Source: Arthrobacter silvisoli (GTDB taxonomy: Bacteria > Actinomycetota > Actinomycetes > Actinomycetales > Micrococcaceae). From it: 64,000 nucleotides of DNA. The translations under genes were made by a program, and so were the position numbers. The notes below the pieces were generated by a model. It was not told the DNA's origin and searched no databases. It saw only the letters and a program-made list of their open reading frames with translations. Positions 35,957-44,046 of this stretch are shown one piece after another (positions within the stretch are counted from its first letter, which is position 1; every line of letters starts with the position of its first letter). The stretch is taken from the NCBI RefSeq assembly GCF_003369445.1, contig NZ_QRCU01000043.1, forward strand, positions 1-64,000, in the 5' to 3' direction.

Positions 35957-36694
35957 TCAGGAAAGCTGGCTTTCGATCCGTGCCGCGCTTGCCGCGAGTG
36001 CCTGACCGACGGCGGCCTCGTCCTGGTCGCGCCGGATATAGACGACGGCGATCGCGGCCGGCCGTCCGCCCGGAACGTGGATGGGTGCGGCCAAGGAGGA
36101 GAGGCCCTCGATGACTTCGTCGTGGCTTGCCGCGTAGCCCAACCGCCGGGCCTCGGCGGCCTCGGAACGGTACGGCAGCCCGGGCGCCAGGGCGTTCCAC
36201 TGCTCCGGGCTCATGGTCGACTGGATCGCAATTCCAGGCGCTCCGACGTTCGCGGGATGCCGCGTGCCTGGGTGCTGTACCAGGGTCGCCGCCGAGTGGC
36301 GCGGCTCCACTGTCACCAGGGTGACGCAGTCCTGGTGGTCCCAGACGGCCACGAAGGCTGTCATGTTGTAGCTGTTGGCAAGCTGCGTGAGTTCGGGAAG
36401 CGCCGCCGTCTGCAGGGTCCGGGACACGCCGCGGGCCAGGACGGCAAGGCCTGGCCCCGGTTGCACCCGGCCGGCGTCGTCGCGGACCAATAGCGAATGG
36501 TCCTCCAGGGTGCGCAGGATGCGGTAGGCCACGGAGCGATGCACGCCGAGGGCCGCGGCCAGTTCGGCGATCGTGAGGGACCGTTCGGCGGCCGCGAGGA
36601 TCTCGAGCGCCTGGATGCCGCGGGACAGGGTCTGCGACGGCGACACCGTAGCGGCGGTGTCGTTCCGGCTGCTCGCGGCGTTGGGAGACGTCAT
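35957..36694 (-). CDS. IclR family transcriptional regulator
   Basis: A 245-residue regulator with an N-terminal winged helix (TLSRGIQALEILAAAERSLTIAELAAALGVHRSVAYRILRTL) and the C-terminal IclR ligand-binding domain (residues about 90-245). ATG 36694 has both a GGAG site and TAGGAT 7 nt upstream. It is divergent from the MHS symporter at 36924, so local repression or activation of that gene is the simplest inference; a candidate palindrome lies between them at 36861-36884. Confidence 0.9.
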   Translation of the reverse strand: MTSPNAASSRNDTAATVSPSQTLSRGIQALEILAAAERSLTIAELAAALGVHRSVAYRILRTLEDHSLLVRDDAGRVQPGPGLAVLARGVSRTLQTAALPELTQLANSYNMTAFVAVWDHQDCVTLVTVEPRHSAATLVQHPGTRHPANVGAPGIAIQSTMSPEQWNALAPGLPYRSEAAEARRLGYAASHDEVIEGLSSLAAPIHVPGGRPAAIAVVYIRRDQDEAAVGQALAASAARIESQLS

Positions 36695-36741
36695 GGGCTC
36701 CATCCTATGGCTGCCGGGCGCGCAATGGCTGTCCGCGAACC

Positions 36742-36789
36742 GCCATCCGGGCACTGTCGGGCGACGCCATCCGGGCACTGCCGGGCGAC
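36742..36789. repeat. 24-bp tandem duplication in the IclR/MHS intergenic region
   Basis: The unit GCCATCCGGGCACTGTCGGG plus CGAC occurs twice in direct tandem (36742-36765 and 36766-36789) with one mismatch. It lies upstream of the IclR start and could be a recent slippage duplication or a pair of protein sites. Confidence 0.8.
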
Positions 36790-36860
36790 GCCCGCCCGCG
36801 GCACCGGCACCGAAGCGTGTGTTGCAACTCACAGTACGTGTAGTACGCTATTCCAACTGA

Positions 36861-36884
36861 CCGTTCTGTCGGTAATTCGAACGG
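36861..36884. promoter_or_regulatory. CCGTTC inverted repeat before the MHS symporter
   Basis: CCGTTC and GAACGG form an inverted repeat with a 12-base spacer, 40 bases before the ATG of the symporter. A GTAC-GTGTA-GTAC element lies just upstream (about 36835-36847). Either is a candidate site for the divergent IclR regulator. Confidence 0.35.
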
Positions 36885-36923
36885 AGCGTCCGGTCTCCCC
36901 GCACCCCCACCATCGGAGTTTCA

Positions 36924-38258
36924 ATGACTGCAACTTCCTCTGTCGACGCCCCGTCGGGTCCCAGCAGCAAGCGTGAAGAACGCAGGGTGCTTGCCGGAAC
37001 CCTGGTAGGCACCACCATCGAGTGGTACGACTTCTTCATCTTCGCCCAGCTGACCGCCACCCTCCTCGGTCCCCTGTTCCTCACACCGCTGAACGAGTCC
37101 AACCCCGGTCTGGCGCAGATCCTGTCCTTCGCCACCATCGGCATCAGCTTCCTGTTCCGCCCCCTCGGCGCCTTTGTGGCCGGCCACCTCGGTGACCGCC
37201 TGGGCCGCAAGGCGGTGCTGGTCATGACCCTGGTCATGATGGGCGCGGCCACGGCCCTCATCGGCCTGCTGCCCGGCTACAGCGCAATCGGCGCGTGGGC
37301 GCCGGTACTGCTCATCGCCCTTCGGGTCATGCAGGGCTTCTCGGCCGGCGGCGAATGGGGCGGAGCCGCCCTCATGGCTGTGGAGCATGCGCCTGTCGCC
37401 AAACGGGGCCTGTTTGGCGCCTATCCGCAAATCGGCGTGCCCATCGGCATGATCCTGGCAACCGGCCTGCTGACCATGCTGAAGTCAGGGATGTCCGAGG
37501 CCGACTTCACCGGCTGGGGCTGGCGGGTCCCGTTCCTGCTCTCTGTGGTGCTGATCGTGGTGGGCTACCTGATCCGCCGGGCCGTCGGCGAAAGCCCGGT
37601 GTTCAAGGAGATCGCCCAGCGCAAGGCCGAAAGCCGTGCGCCCCTGGGTGAACTGTTCCGCAAGAACTCCAAGGAAGTGGTGCTGGCAGCGCTGATCTTC
37701 ATCGCCAACAATGCCGCGGGCTACCTGCTGATCGCCTTCTTCATCGCCTACGCCAACAAGGCCCTCAAGATGCCGTCCGCGCAGGTGTTGCTGGCCACCA
37801 CCGTGGCTTCCTTCGGCTGGCTCATCTTCACCATGGTGGGCGGCTGGCTGTCGGACAAGATCGGCCGCGTCAAGACCTTCCTGGCCGGCTACGCGATCGT
37901 GTTCGCCTGGATGATTCCGCTGTTTGCCCTGATCGACACCAAGGACATCATCCTCTACGGCACCGCGCTCTTCGTCCTGACCATCGGCCTCGGCCTGTCC
38001 TATGGCCCGATGTCAGCGATGTATGCCGAAATGTTCCCGGCCCAGGTCCGCTACTCCGGCATTTCGATCGGCTACGCACTGGGCTCGGTCCTGGGCGGCG
38101 CCTTTGCGCCCATGATTGCCCAGGCCCTTTTGGACAACACCAAGTGGTCCGGATCCGTCGGTATCTACATCATGGTGCTGTGCGTGATCTCGGGTGCCGG
38201 CGTGGTGCTCGCCAAGGAAACCAGGGGCCGCCCCCTGGGCTACAGCGCCGGGCACTGA
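36924..38258 (+). CDS. MHS family metabolite:H+ symporter
   Basis: A 444-residue major facilitator of the metabolite:H+ symporter branch (relatives carry shikimate, citrate, alpha-ketoglutarate, proline or betaine). The hallmark GTLVGTTIEWYDFFIFAQ opens helix 1, GHLGDRLGRKAVLV is motif A, and RVMQGFSAGGEWGGAALMAVEHAP is typical of helix 4-5. Twelve helices are visible. The divergent IclR gene suggests control by an aromatic or organic acid, but no catabolic enzymes lie nearby to identify the substrate. Confidence 0.88.
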   Translation: MTATSSVDAPSGPSSKREERRVLAGTLVGTTIEWYDFFIFAQLTATLLGPLFLTPLNESNPGLAQILSFATIGISFLFRPLGAFVAGHLGDRLGRKAVLVMTLVMMGAATALIGLLPGYSAIGAWAPVLLIALRVMQGFSAGGEWGGAALMAVEHAPVAKRGLFGAYPQIGVPIGMILATGLLTMLKSGMSEADFTGWGWRVPFLLSVVLIVVGYLIRRAVGESPVFKEIAQRKAESRAPLGELFRKNSKEVVLAALIFIANNAAGYLLIAFFIAYANKALKMPSAQVLLATTVASFGWLIFTMVGGWLSDKIGRVKTFLAGYAIVFAWMIPLFALIDTKDIILYGTALFVLTIGLGLSYGPMSAMYAEMFPAQVRYSGISIGYALGSVLGGAFAPMIAQALLDNTKWSGSVGIYIMVLCVISGAGVVLAKETRGRPLGYSAGH

Positions 38259-38271
38259 CGGCGCACGGCGC

Positions 38272-38305
38272 AAGGGGGTGCGGACCGGACGGTCCGCACC
38301 CCCTT
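38272..38305. terminator. Terminator hairpin between the MHS gene and the PRTase gene
   Basis: A perfect 15-bp stem (AAGGGGGTGCGGACC with GGTCCGCACCCCCTT) encloses GGAC between two convergent genes. The T-run is short on both sides. Confidence 0.75.
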
Positions 38306-38337
38306 GCCGTCCGCCCTTCTGCCGTTCGGCGCAGAGG

Positions 38338-38991
38338 CTAGCCGGCCGCCTGGAGGAGCTTTACGGCGTCGTCGTCGCTCAACTGCTCGAAGTGCTCATA
38401 GAACGAACCCACCGCGCGGAACTTGCCGGGTGTGTACAAGGAAAAAGCGAAGTCGCACGCCCTCGCGATCGAAGCCTGCGCCTCGAGTGAAGCGACCGGG
38501 ACCGCCGTGATGACGGTCGCGGGACCGCCGGCCCGGACGGCTTCGATCGCCGCACGCATGGTGGCACCGGTGGCCAGTCCGTCGTCGACCAGCACCACGG
38601 TCTTGCCCGTGACGTCGAAGCCCACCCGCGGATAGCTGTCCACCCGCCGGAGCAGTTCGGTGCGCTCGCGGGCTTCGACGGCGTCCAGCGCCTCCCGGCT
38701 GATGCCGTGCCGGAGCATACGCTCCAGCAAGGGGCGGTTGAGGATGCGGACGATCCTGCCGTTGGACCAGGCCAGGGCGCCGAAAGCGGTTTCCTCGCGG
38801 CCCGGGATGCCGAGCTTGCGCACGAGCACCGCGCCGTAGGGCTGGTACAGGCTGGCGGCAGCGGATGCGGCCACGGGAATCCCGCCGCGGGCGAGTCCCA
38901 GCAGGATGGTGTCCGGGCGCTCCCGGAGCTGCGGAAGTGCGGCAGCCAAGCGGTGCCCGGCGTCCGTACGATCCTTGAAGCGCATGCCCAT
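38338..38991 (-). CDS. Phosphoribosyltransferase-fold protein
   Basis: A 217-residue type I PRTase. The PRPP-binding motif is VVLVDDGLATGATMRAAIEA near residue 130. The N-terminal part has LLGLARGGIPVAASAAASL, typical of the ComFC/erythromycin-esterase-associated PRTase-like family often annotated as predicted phosphoribosyltransferase. No partner gene indicates a substrate. The start is uncertain between ATG 38991 and 38985; an in-frame codon at 39039 is less likely. Confidence 0.8.
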   Translation of the reverse strand: MGMRFKDRTDAGHRLAAALPQLRERPDTILLGLARGGIPVAASAAASLYQPYGAVLVRKLGIPGREETAFGALAWSNGRIVRILNRPLLERMLRHGISREALDAVEARERTELLRRVDSYPRVGFDVTGKTVVLVDDGLATGATMRAAIEAVRAGGPATVITAVPVASLEAQASIARACDFAFSLYTPGKFRAVGSFYEHFEQLSDDDAVKLLQAAG

Positions 38992-39077
38992 CAGTCCCAC
39001 TTCCACGTATTCCGGCGCTGCAGCAAGCCTACCCTTCAACCCTTGCCCGGAGCCGGTGGCGCTGCAAGCATGGCACC

Positions 39078-39491
39078 GTGAACAAGCCCATCGGATACTG
39101 GCTCAAACGCCTGGATGCTGCCTTGGAAACGCATCTCGACCGGACCTTGGCAAGGGTCCGCCTCAGCCGCCGCCAGTGGCAAACGCTCAACACATTGGCC
39201 GAGGGACCCATCCGGCCGGAGGACCTGGATGAGCGGCTGAGGCCGTTCTGGGCCGGTGACAGCCGGCTGCGGGAAAGTGAGCTTGCGGCGCTGATCGGCC
39301 ATGGTTACGTGGGCATGCTGGACGGAAACATCATCCTCAGCGAGGACGGCCACCGGAAGCGGCTCGAGGCGCTCAGGCTCGTGGAAGAGGCGCGGGCGGA
39401 CTTGACTGCAGGGATCGGCCACGATGAATACGCCATTGCGCTGGGCGTGCTGGAACGGATGTGCGGCAACGCCGAGCGTCTGGTTCCCTAG
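39078..39491 (+). CDS. MarR-like winged-helix protein, unknown role
   Basis: A 137-residue protein. The pattern YWLKRLDAALETHLDRTLARVRLSRRQWQTLNTLAEG resembles the N-terminal dimerisation helix of MarR proteins followed by a winged helix (ELAALIGHGYVGMLDGNIILSEDGHRKRLEAL). It starts with GTG 39078. It is probably a small DNA-binding regulator; the adjacent convergent hydrolase is a possible but unproven target. Confidence 0.65.
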   Translation: MNKPIGYWLKRLDAALETHLDRTLARVRLSRRQWQTLNTLAEGPIRPEDLDERLRPFWAGDSRLRESELAALIGHGYVGMLDGNIILSEDGHRKRLEALRLVEEARADLTAGIGHDEYAIALGVLERMCGNAERLVP

Positions 39492-39498
39492 AAGCTGC

Positions 39499-40329
39499 TC
39501 AGACGCCGAGGAAGCCGATGGCTGCGTCCTTGAATGCGCGGCTGGTGACGGCGTTGGCGTGGTTGCGTCCCGGGATGACCAGTTGCTCGGCCATGCTGCC
39601 GGAGCGGGCCGCAATTGCGGCCAGTTCCGGCATGGTGGCTGCCCGTTCGTCTTTTTCGCCGGCGACCAGCAGGACCGGCATGTGCGGCGCGGCCTCGGCG
39701 GGGTCGAACGGCTCGCCTTTGATGGCCTCGACGAGGGACAGCAGGGCGAACAGGTCATTGCTCGGCAGCAGCTGTGCCATCTTCAGCAGTTGCGCCGTGG
39801 ACTCGTCCGCGATCGGCGAGCCGTCGGCGAGGTGCCGCTGTGCCGCGGAGAGGTCGAAGGCCGCCAGCGGATCTTCCTTGTTCGGCCCGCCGAGCACCAA
39901 GCGGTGCACAAGTTCGGGCTGGGTGGCGCCGAATTCCCAGGCAAGCCGGGACCCCAGCGAGTAGCCCACCACGTCCAGGCCGCTGGATGGATCGCCGTCG
40001 CGCAACGGGCGGGCCCCGGCGTCGGACACGATCTGCAGCAGGTCCGCCCGGATCCTGCTCGGCGAGTACGAATCCAGGTCCTCGGGCGAGCCGCTGCGGC
40101 CGTGCCCGGGAAGGTCCACCACGATCACCCGGCGCCCGGCTTCCTGCAGCGCCGTGACCCAGCCGGTGTCGGACCAGTTGAGCTTGCCCGAGGAGGAAAA
40201 GCCGTGGATCAGCAGGACGGGGCGCAGGCCTGCGTCCTTGCCTTCGGCGGGCTCATGGATCTCGACGAACAAGCCGGGGTCGGTGCCTTCCACGGTGTGG
40301 TGGAGTTCTCCTGTGTGCCTGCCCATCAT
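39499..40329 (-). CDS. Alpha/beta hydrolase
   Basis: A 276-residue hydrolase. HGFSSSGKLNW gives the oxyanion HG, GYSLGS the nucleophile Ser, VAGEKDERA the acid, and PGRNHANA the His, with a cap of about 60 residues between. The family resembles haloperoxidase/lipase-like enzymes; the substrate is unknown. I chose ATG 40329, which has GAGG upstream; the neighbouring ATG 40326 and an upstream GTG at 40344 are alternatives. Confidence 0.82.
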   Translation of the reverse strand: MMGRHTGELHHTVEGTDPGLFVEIHEPAEGKDAGLRPVLLIHGFSSSGKLNWSDTGWVTALQEAGRRVIVVDLPGHGRSGSPEDLDSYSPSRIRADLLQIVSDAGARPLRDGDPSSGLDVVGYSLGSRLAWEFGATQPELVHRLVLGGPNKEDPLAAFDLSAAQRHLADGSPIADESTAQLLKMAQLLPSNDLFALLSLVEAIKGEPFDPAEAAPHMPVLLVAGEKDERAATMPELAAIAARSGSMAEQLVIPGRNHANAVTSRAFKDAAIGFLGV

Positions 40330-40432
40330 CGCCTCAGTCCTCACTAGGTACGGCGGCCAGGCGGACCCGGCGCTTCGGTGCGTCTTCTGCTGGAACAGTG
40401 CCCACGATACCCCCGATGGAGGAGAAGTCGCG

Positions 40433-41827
40433 TCAGTTTGCGTGGCTTGTTGCCCGGGAGGATTTGACCCGTTCGCCTACCCGGCAGGCGGCCGCGATTG
40501 CGGCGATCAGCAGGAAGGTGGCCACCAGTTGTCCGGCGCTTTCGGGATTGGAGAAACCGACGATGAAGACGATGGCCAGCAGCACCAGTCCGAAGACGGT
40601 GAGGGCGGGGAAGCCCATCATGCGCAGCGGCAACCCGGTGCCGTCGCGGTCTGCCCGACGGCGCAGGATGAGCTGGGAGACCAGGGCGCTGCCCCAGACC
40701 ACCAGGCAGGTGGAACCCACCAGGTTGAGCAGTGCGGGCAGCACCTTGTCGGGGAAGAGCAGTTCGAGCACCGTGGCGATGAAGCCGAAGGCAACGGACA
40801 CTCCGACGGCGGCCATGGGAACCTGCTTGCCGCGCAGCCGCGACAGGAAGGCCGGGGCCTCGCCGCGCTCGGACAGCGAGAACACCATGCGGGAGGCTCC
40901 GTAGAGGTTGGCGTTCAGCGCCGAAAGCAGCGCGACGACGGCGACCAGGGTGATCGCGGTCCCGGCACCCGGGATGCCGGCCAGGTCCAGGACGCCTGCG
41001 AACGGCGACTTGAGGCCCTCGGAACCGGTGGGAAGGACCGCGGCTATGACGAAAACGGAGCCGATGTAGAACACCAGGATGCGCCAGAGCACGGTGCGGA
41101 TGGCCTGGCCGACGCTGCGGACCGGGTCCTCGGTCTCCGCGGCGGCGACGCTGACGATCTCGGTGCCGCCGAAGGCGAAGATGACAACGAAGAGCGCGGC
41201 AGCGATGCCGCTCCAGCCGGCGGGGGCGAAGTTTCCGGTGAAGTTGCCAAGGCCCGGCGAAGGGGTTCCGGGGAGCCAGCCGAAGAGCAGGGCCGCGCCC
41301 ACCAGGAGGAAGGCGACGATGGCGGCGACCTTCAGGATGGCGAACCAGAACTCGAATTCGCCGAAGCTGCGGACGCCCACCAGGTTGATCGCGGTGAAGA
41401 CGGTCATGAGCACCAGGGCGAGCACCCAGACGGGGACGAGCGGCCAGACCGAGAACAGGAGGCCGGCTGCGCCCAGCGCCTCCGCGGCGATCACCACCAC
41501 CAGCTGCAGCCACCACAGCCAGCCCACGGTGGAGCCGGCCGTCTTCCCCATGGCCTTTTCCGCATAGACGGAGAACGCGCCGCTGTTGGGGTTCGCTGCG
41601 GCCATTTCGCCCAGTGCCCACATCACCAGGATGATCAGGGTGCCGGCAACGAGGTAGGAGACCAGGACTGCGGGTCCCGCAGCCTGGACGCCGGCGCCCG
41701 AACCCAGGAACAGTCCGGCCCCGATTGCGCTGCCCAGGCCCATCATGGTCAGCTGGCGCGGTTTCATCGCGTGGCCGAGGGTGGTCGAAGGAGTGGATGG
41801 GATAACACCGGTGGACTTCGTTGTCAT
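40433..41827 (-). CDS. APC superfamily amino-acid permease
   Basis: A 464-residue transporter with 12 helices. PRQLTMMGLGSAIGAGLFLGSG is the substrate- and sodium/proton-site helix 1 of the amino acid permease family, and GEMAAANPNSGAFSVYAEKAMGKTAG follows in helix 3. IFAFGGTEIVSVAAAETEDP resembles GABA and aromatic amino-acid permeases (GabP, AroP). The divergent nrtR-nadABC operon and its palindrome lie 113 bases upstream of the start, so the site could affect this gene too. Confidence 0.88.
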   Translation of the reverse strand: MTTKSTGVIPSTPSTTLGHAMKPRQLTMMGLGSAIGAGLFLGSGAGVQAAGPAVLVSYLVAGTLIILVMWALGEMAAANPNSGAFSVYAEKAMGKTAGSTVGWLWWLQLVVVIAAEALGAAGLLFSVWPLVPVWVLALVLMTVFTAINLVGVRSFGEFEFWFAILKVAAIVAFLLVGAALLFGWLPGTPSPGLGNFTGNFAPAGWSGIAAALFVVIFAFGGTEIVSVAAAETEDPVRSVGQAIRTVLWRILVFYIGSVFVIAAVLPTGSEGLKSPFAGVLDLAGIPGAGTAITLVAVVALLSALNANLYGASRMVFSLSERGEAPAFLSRLRGKQVPMAAVGVSVAFGFIATVLELLFPDKVLPALLNLVGSTCLVVWGSALVSQLILRRRADRDGTGLPLRMMGFPALTVFGLVLLAIVFIVGFSNPESAGQLVATFLLIAAIAAACRVGERVKSSRATSHAN

Positions 41828-41940
41828 TCGCGTATGCCTTGTTTTCCTCGGATTGTGTGCTTGCCCTGAGGGGACCCATCGAATTTACCGTGTTTCTGCC
41901 CGCGCGGAAACATTTGGCAACAGCCGGGTCGGGTCCTACC

Positions 41941-41971
41941 ATTAGTTAAAGTCATTTTGACCATAACTAAT
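41941..41971. promoter_or_regulatory. 31-bp palindrome, probable NrtR operator of the nad operon
   Basis: ATTAGTTA and TAACTAAT are perfect outer arms, with inner arms GTCA and TGAC around TTT. Twelve of 15 position pairs match. It lies 38 bases before the nrtR start and overlaps the only AT-rich, promoter-like stretch of the gap. NrtR proteins bind palindromes before the NAD genes they control, so autoregulation and control of nadABC is the straightforward inference. I could not compare the bases with a published actinobacterial NrtR motif. Confidence 0.65.
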
Positions 41972-42009
41972 CCGGCCCGGCGGCCACCAAGCAAGGAAGC
42001 GGGTGAACG

Positions 42010-42720
42010 GTGTTCACGAATTCGGCCAACGTCTCCGAACGTCGGCTCGCGCCGCCGTCGCTGGCCATCTCCACCGTGATCTTCGCACTGCGTCCGAGCG
42101 AAAGCTCGGGCCGGCCCGCCCTCTGGCTGCCCCTGGTGCGCCGGATCCGCGAACCGTTCAAGGAGATGTGGGCGCTGCCCGGCGGGCCGCTCACCCATGA
42201 CGAATCATTGCAGGACGCGGCATCCCGGAACCTGCTGGAGACCACCGGCCTGGCGCCGGAATACCTCGAGCAGCTTTACGCCTTCGGGGGCCTGCACCGT
42301 TCGCCGAGCCAGCGCGTGGTGTCGATCGTCTACTGGGCGCTGGTCCAGGCCACGGAGGCGGCACTGGCAGGCGAGTCCGAGAATGTGCGCTGGTTCCGCG
42401 CCGACCGGCTCGAACAGCTTGCCTTCGACCACAACGCGATCGTGGACTACGCCCTCTGGCGGCTGCGGAACAAGATGGCCTACGGCTCCATCGCCTACCA
42501 CTTCCTCGGCGAATACTTCACGCTCGCCCAGGTCAGGGAGGTCTACGAGGCCGTGCTGGACCGCCCGCTGGATCCGGCGAACTTCCGCCGCCAACTCAAG
42601 TCCGCACCGGAGATCGAAGAAACCGGTGAATACCTCCAGGGCGGGAAACACCGCCCGCCACGCCTCTACCGCTTTACCGGCACACCCGGCCTCGGGCCAG
42701 ACAACAGGAGCACACCATGA
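42010..42720 (+). CDS. nrtR: NrtR-type Nudix regulator of NAD metabolism
   Basis: A 236-residue protein: a Nudix-like domain (residues about 15-150) and a C-terminal winged helix (GSIAYHFLGEYFTLAQVREVYEAVLDRPLDPANFRRQL). The Nudix box is degenerate. In GGPLTHDESLQDAAS followed by RNLLETTGL, the catalytic REUxEE glutamates are replaced by Asn and Thr, as expected for regulators that bind ADP-ribose without hydrolysing it. It starts with GTG 42010 after an AAGGAAG site. Its stop overlaps the nadA ATG, so the regulator is the first gene of the operon it probably controls. Confidence 0.88.
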   Translation: MFTNSANVSERRLAPPSLAISTVIFALRPSESSGRPALWLPLVRRIREPFKEMWALPGGPLTHDESLQDAASRNLLETTGLAPEYLEQLYAFGGLHRSPSQRVVSIVYWALVQATEAALAGESENVRWFRADRLEQLAFDHNAIVDYALWRLRNKMAYGSIAYHFLGEYFTLAQVREVYEAVLDRPLDPANFRRQLKSAPEIEETGEYLQGGKHRPPRLYRFTGTPGLGPDNRSTP

Positions 42721-44021
42721 GCAGCGTCAACACCGCCATCCAGCTGATCACCCGCGAGGAAGCGGAGAAGGGCCGCTCCGTGGCCGGTGAAACGTGCAGC
42801 CCGGCCCTGGCCAAGGGGCCGTGGGAGTACGACCTCGCCGAGTCCCTTGCCGGAGTTCCCGCCTATGGGCCTGGTGCATCCAGCGCCGATGCCGCGCCGC
42901 GCAGCACCCCCCGCCAGGGCCAACTGCCCGAGCAGTACAAGCGTGCCAGCGACGCCGAACTTGACGCCCGCATCCGCGCCGCCAAGGAAAAGCTCGGCAG
43001 CAGGGCTGTGATCCTCGGCCACTTCTACCAGCGGGACGAAGTGGTGCAGTACGCGGACTTCGTGGGCGATTCCTTCCAGCTGGCCAACGCAGCCCTCACC
43101 CGGCCCGACGCCGAGGCGATCATTTTCTGCGGCGTGCACTTCATGGCCGAAACCGCGGACATCCTCTCGGCCCCGGAACAAGCCGTGGTCCTGCCCAACC
43201 TCGCGGCCGGCTGCTCCATGGCGGACATGGCGGACGAGGATTCCGTGGAGGAATGCTGGGAGCAGCTTGAGGAGATCTTCGGCACCGAAACCGACGATGC
43301 CGGCCGCGTCCCGGTCATCCCCGTCACCTACATGAACTCATCCGCCGCCCTCAAGGCCTTCTGCGGCCGCAACGGCGGCATCGTCTGCACCTCCTCGAAC
43401 GCCAAGACCGTGCTCGAATGGGCGTTCGAACGCGGCCAGCGCGTGCTGTTCTTCCCCGACCAGCACCTCGGCCGCAACACGGCCAAGGCCCTGGGCGTTC
43501 CTTTGGAGCAGATGCCCATGTGGAACCCGCGCAAGGAACTGGGCGGCAACGACGAACAGTCCCTCCTCGACTCCCGCGTGATCCTGTGGCACGGCTTCTG
43601 CTCGGTCCACAAGCGCTTCAATGTCGCCCAGATCGAGAAGGCGCGCGCCGACTTCCCGGGCGTCAACGTCATCGTGCACCCGGAATGCCCCATGGAGGTT
43701 GTGGACGCCGCGGACGGCGCAGGCTCCACCGACTTCATCAAGAAGGCGATCGCGGCGGCCACCGAGCCCACCACGTTCGCCATCGGCACCGAAATCAACA
43801 TGGTGAACCGGCTCGCCGCGGAGAACCCGCAGCACACCATCTTCTGCCTGGACCCGGTCATCTGCCCGTGCTCCACGATGTACCGCATCCATCCCGGCTA
43901 CCTCGCCTGGGTGCTGGAGGAACTCGTCGAAGGACGCATCGTCAACCGCATCACCGTGGACGACGCCGTGCAGGCCAACGCCAAGATTGCGCTGGAGCGC
44001 ATGCTGGCAGCCCGCCCCTGA
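42717..44021 (+). CDS. nadA: Quinolinate synthase
   Basis: A 434-residue iron-sulfur enzyme that condenses iminoaspartate with dihydroxyacetone phosphate. Signature segments are ILGHFYQRDEVVQYADFVGDSFQLA, NLAAGCSMADMA, CTSSNAKTVLEWAFE, VIVHPECPMEV and CLDPVICPCSTMYRIHP, with the 4Fe-4S cysteines among them. A Thr/Pro-rich head of about 60 residues precedes the core. It overlaps nrtR by four bases. The cysteine desulfurase at the end of the operon may supply sulfur for its cluster. Confidence 0.96.
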   Translation: MSSVNTAIQLITREEAEKGRSVAGETCSPALAKGPWEYDLAESLAGVPAYGPGASSADAAPRSTPRQGQLPEQYKRASDAELDARIRAAKEKLGSRAVILGHFYQRDEVVQYADFVGDSFQLANAALTRPDAEAIIFCGVHFMAETADILSAPEQAVVLPNLAAGCSMADMADEDSVEECWEQLEEIFGTETDDAGRVPVIPVTYMNSSAALKAFCGRNGGIVCTSSNAKTVLEWAFERGQRVLFFPDQHLGRNTAKALGVPLEQMPMWNPRKELGGNDEQSLLDSRVILWHGFCSVHKRFNVAQIEKARADFPGVNVIVHPECPMEVVDAADGAGSTDFIKKAIAAATEPTTFAIGTEINMVNRLAAENPQHTIFCLDPVICPCSTMYRIHPGYLAWVLEELVEGRIVNRITVDDAVQANAKIALERMLAARP

Positions 44022-44046
44022 ACCCAACGGCCGGAATGAGGCACAC

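Noticed and set aside
40154..41869. A 571-codon plus-strand frame opposite the amino-acid permease
   Set aside because: Translation is rich in Gly, Glu, Gln, Asp and His without structure, typical of an antisense shadow of a membrane protein gene.
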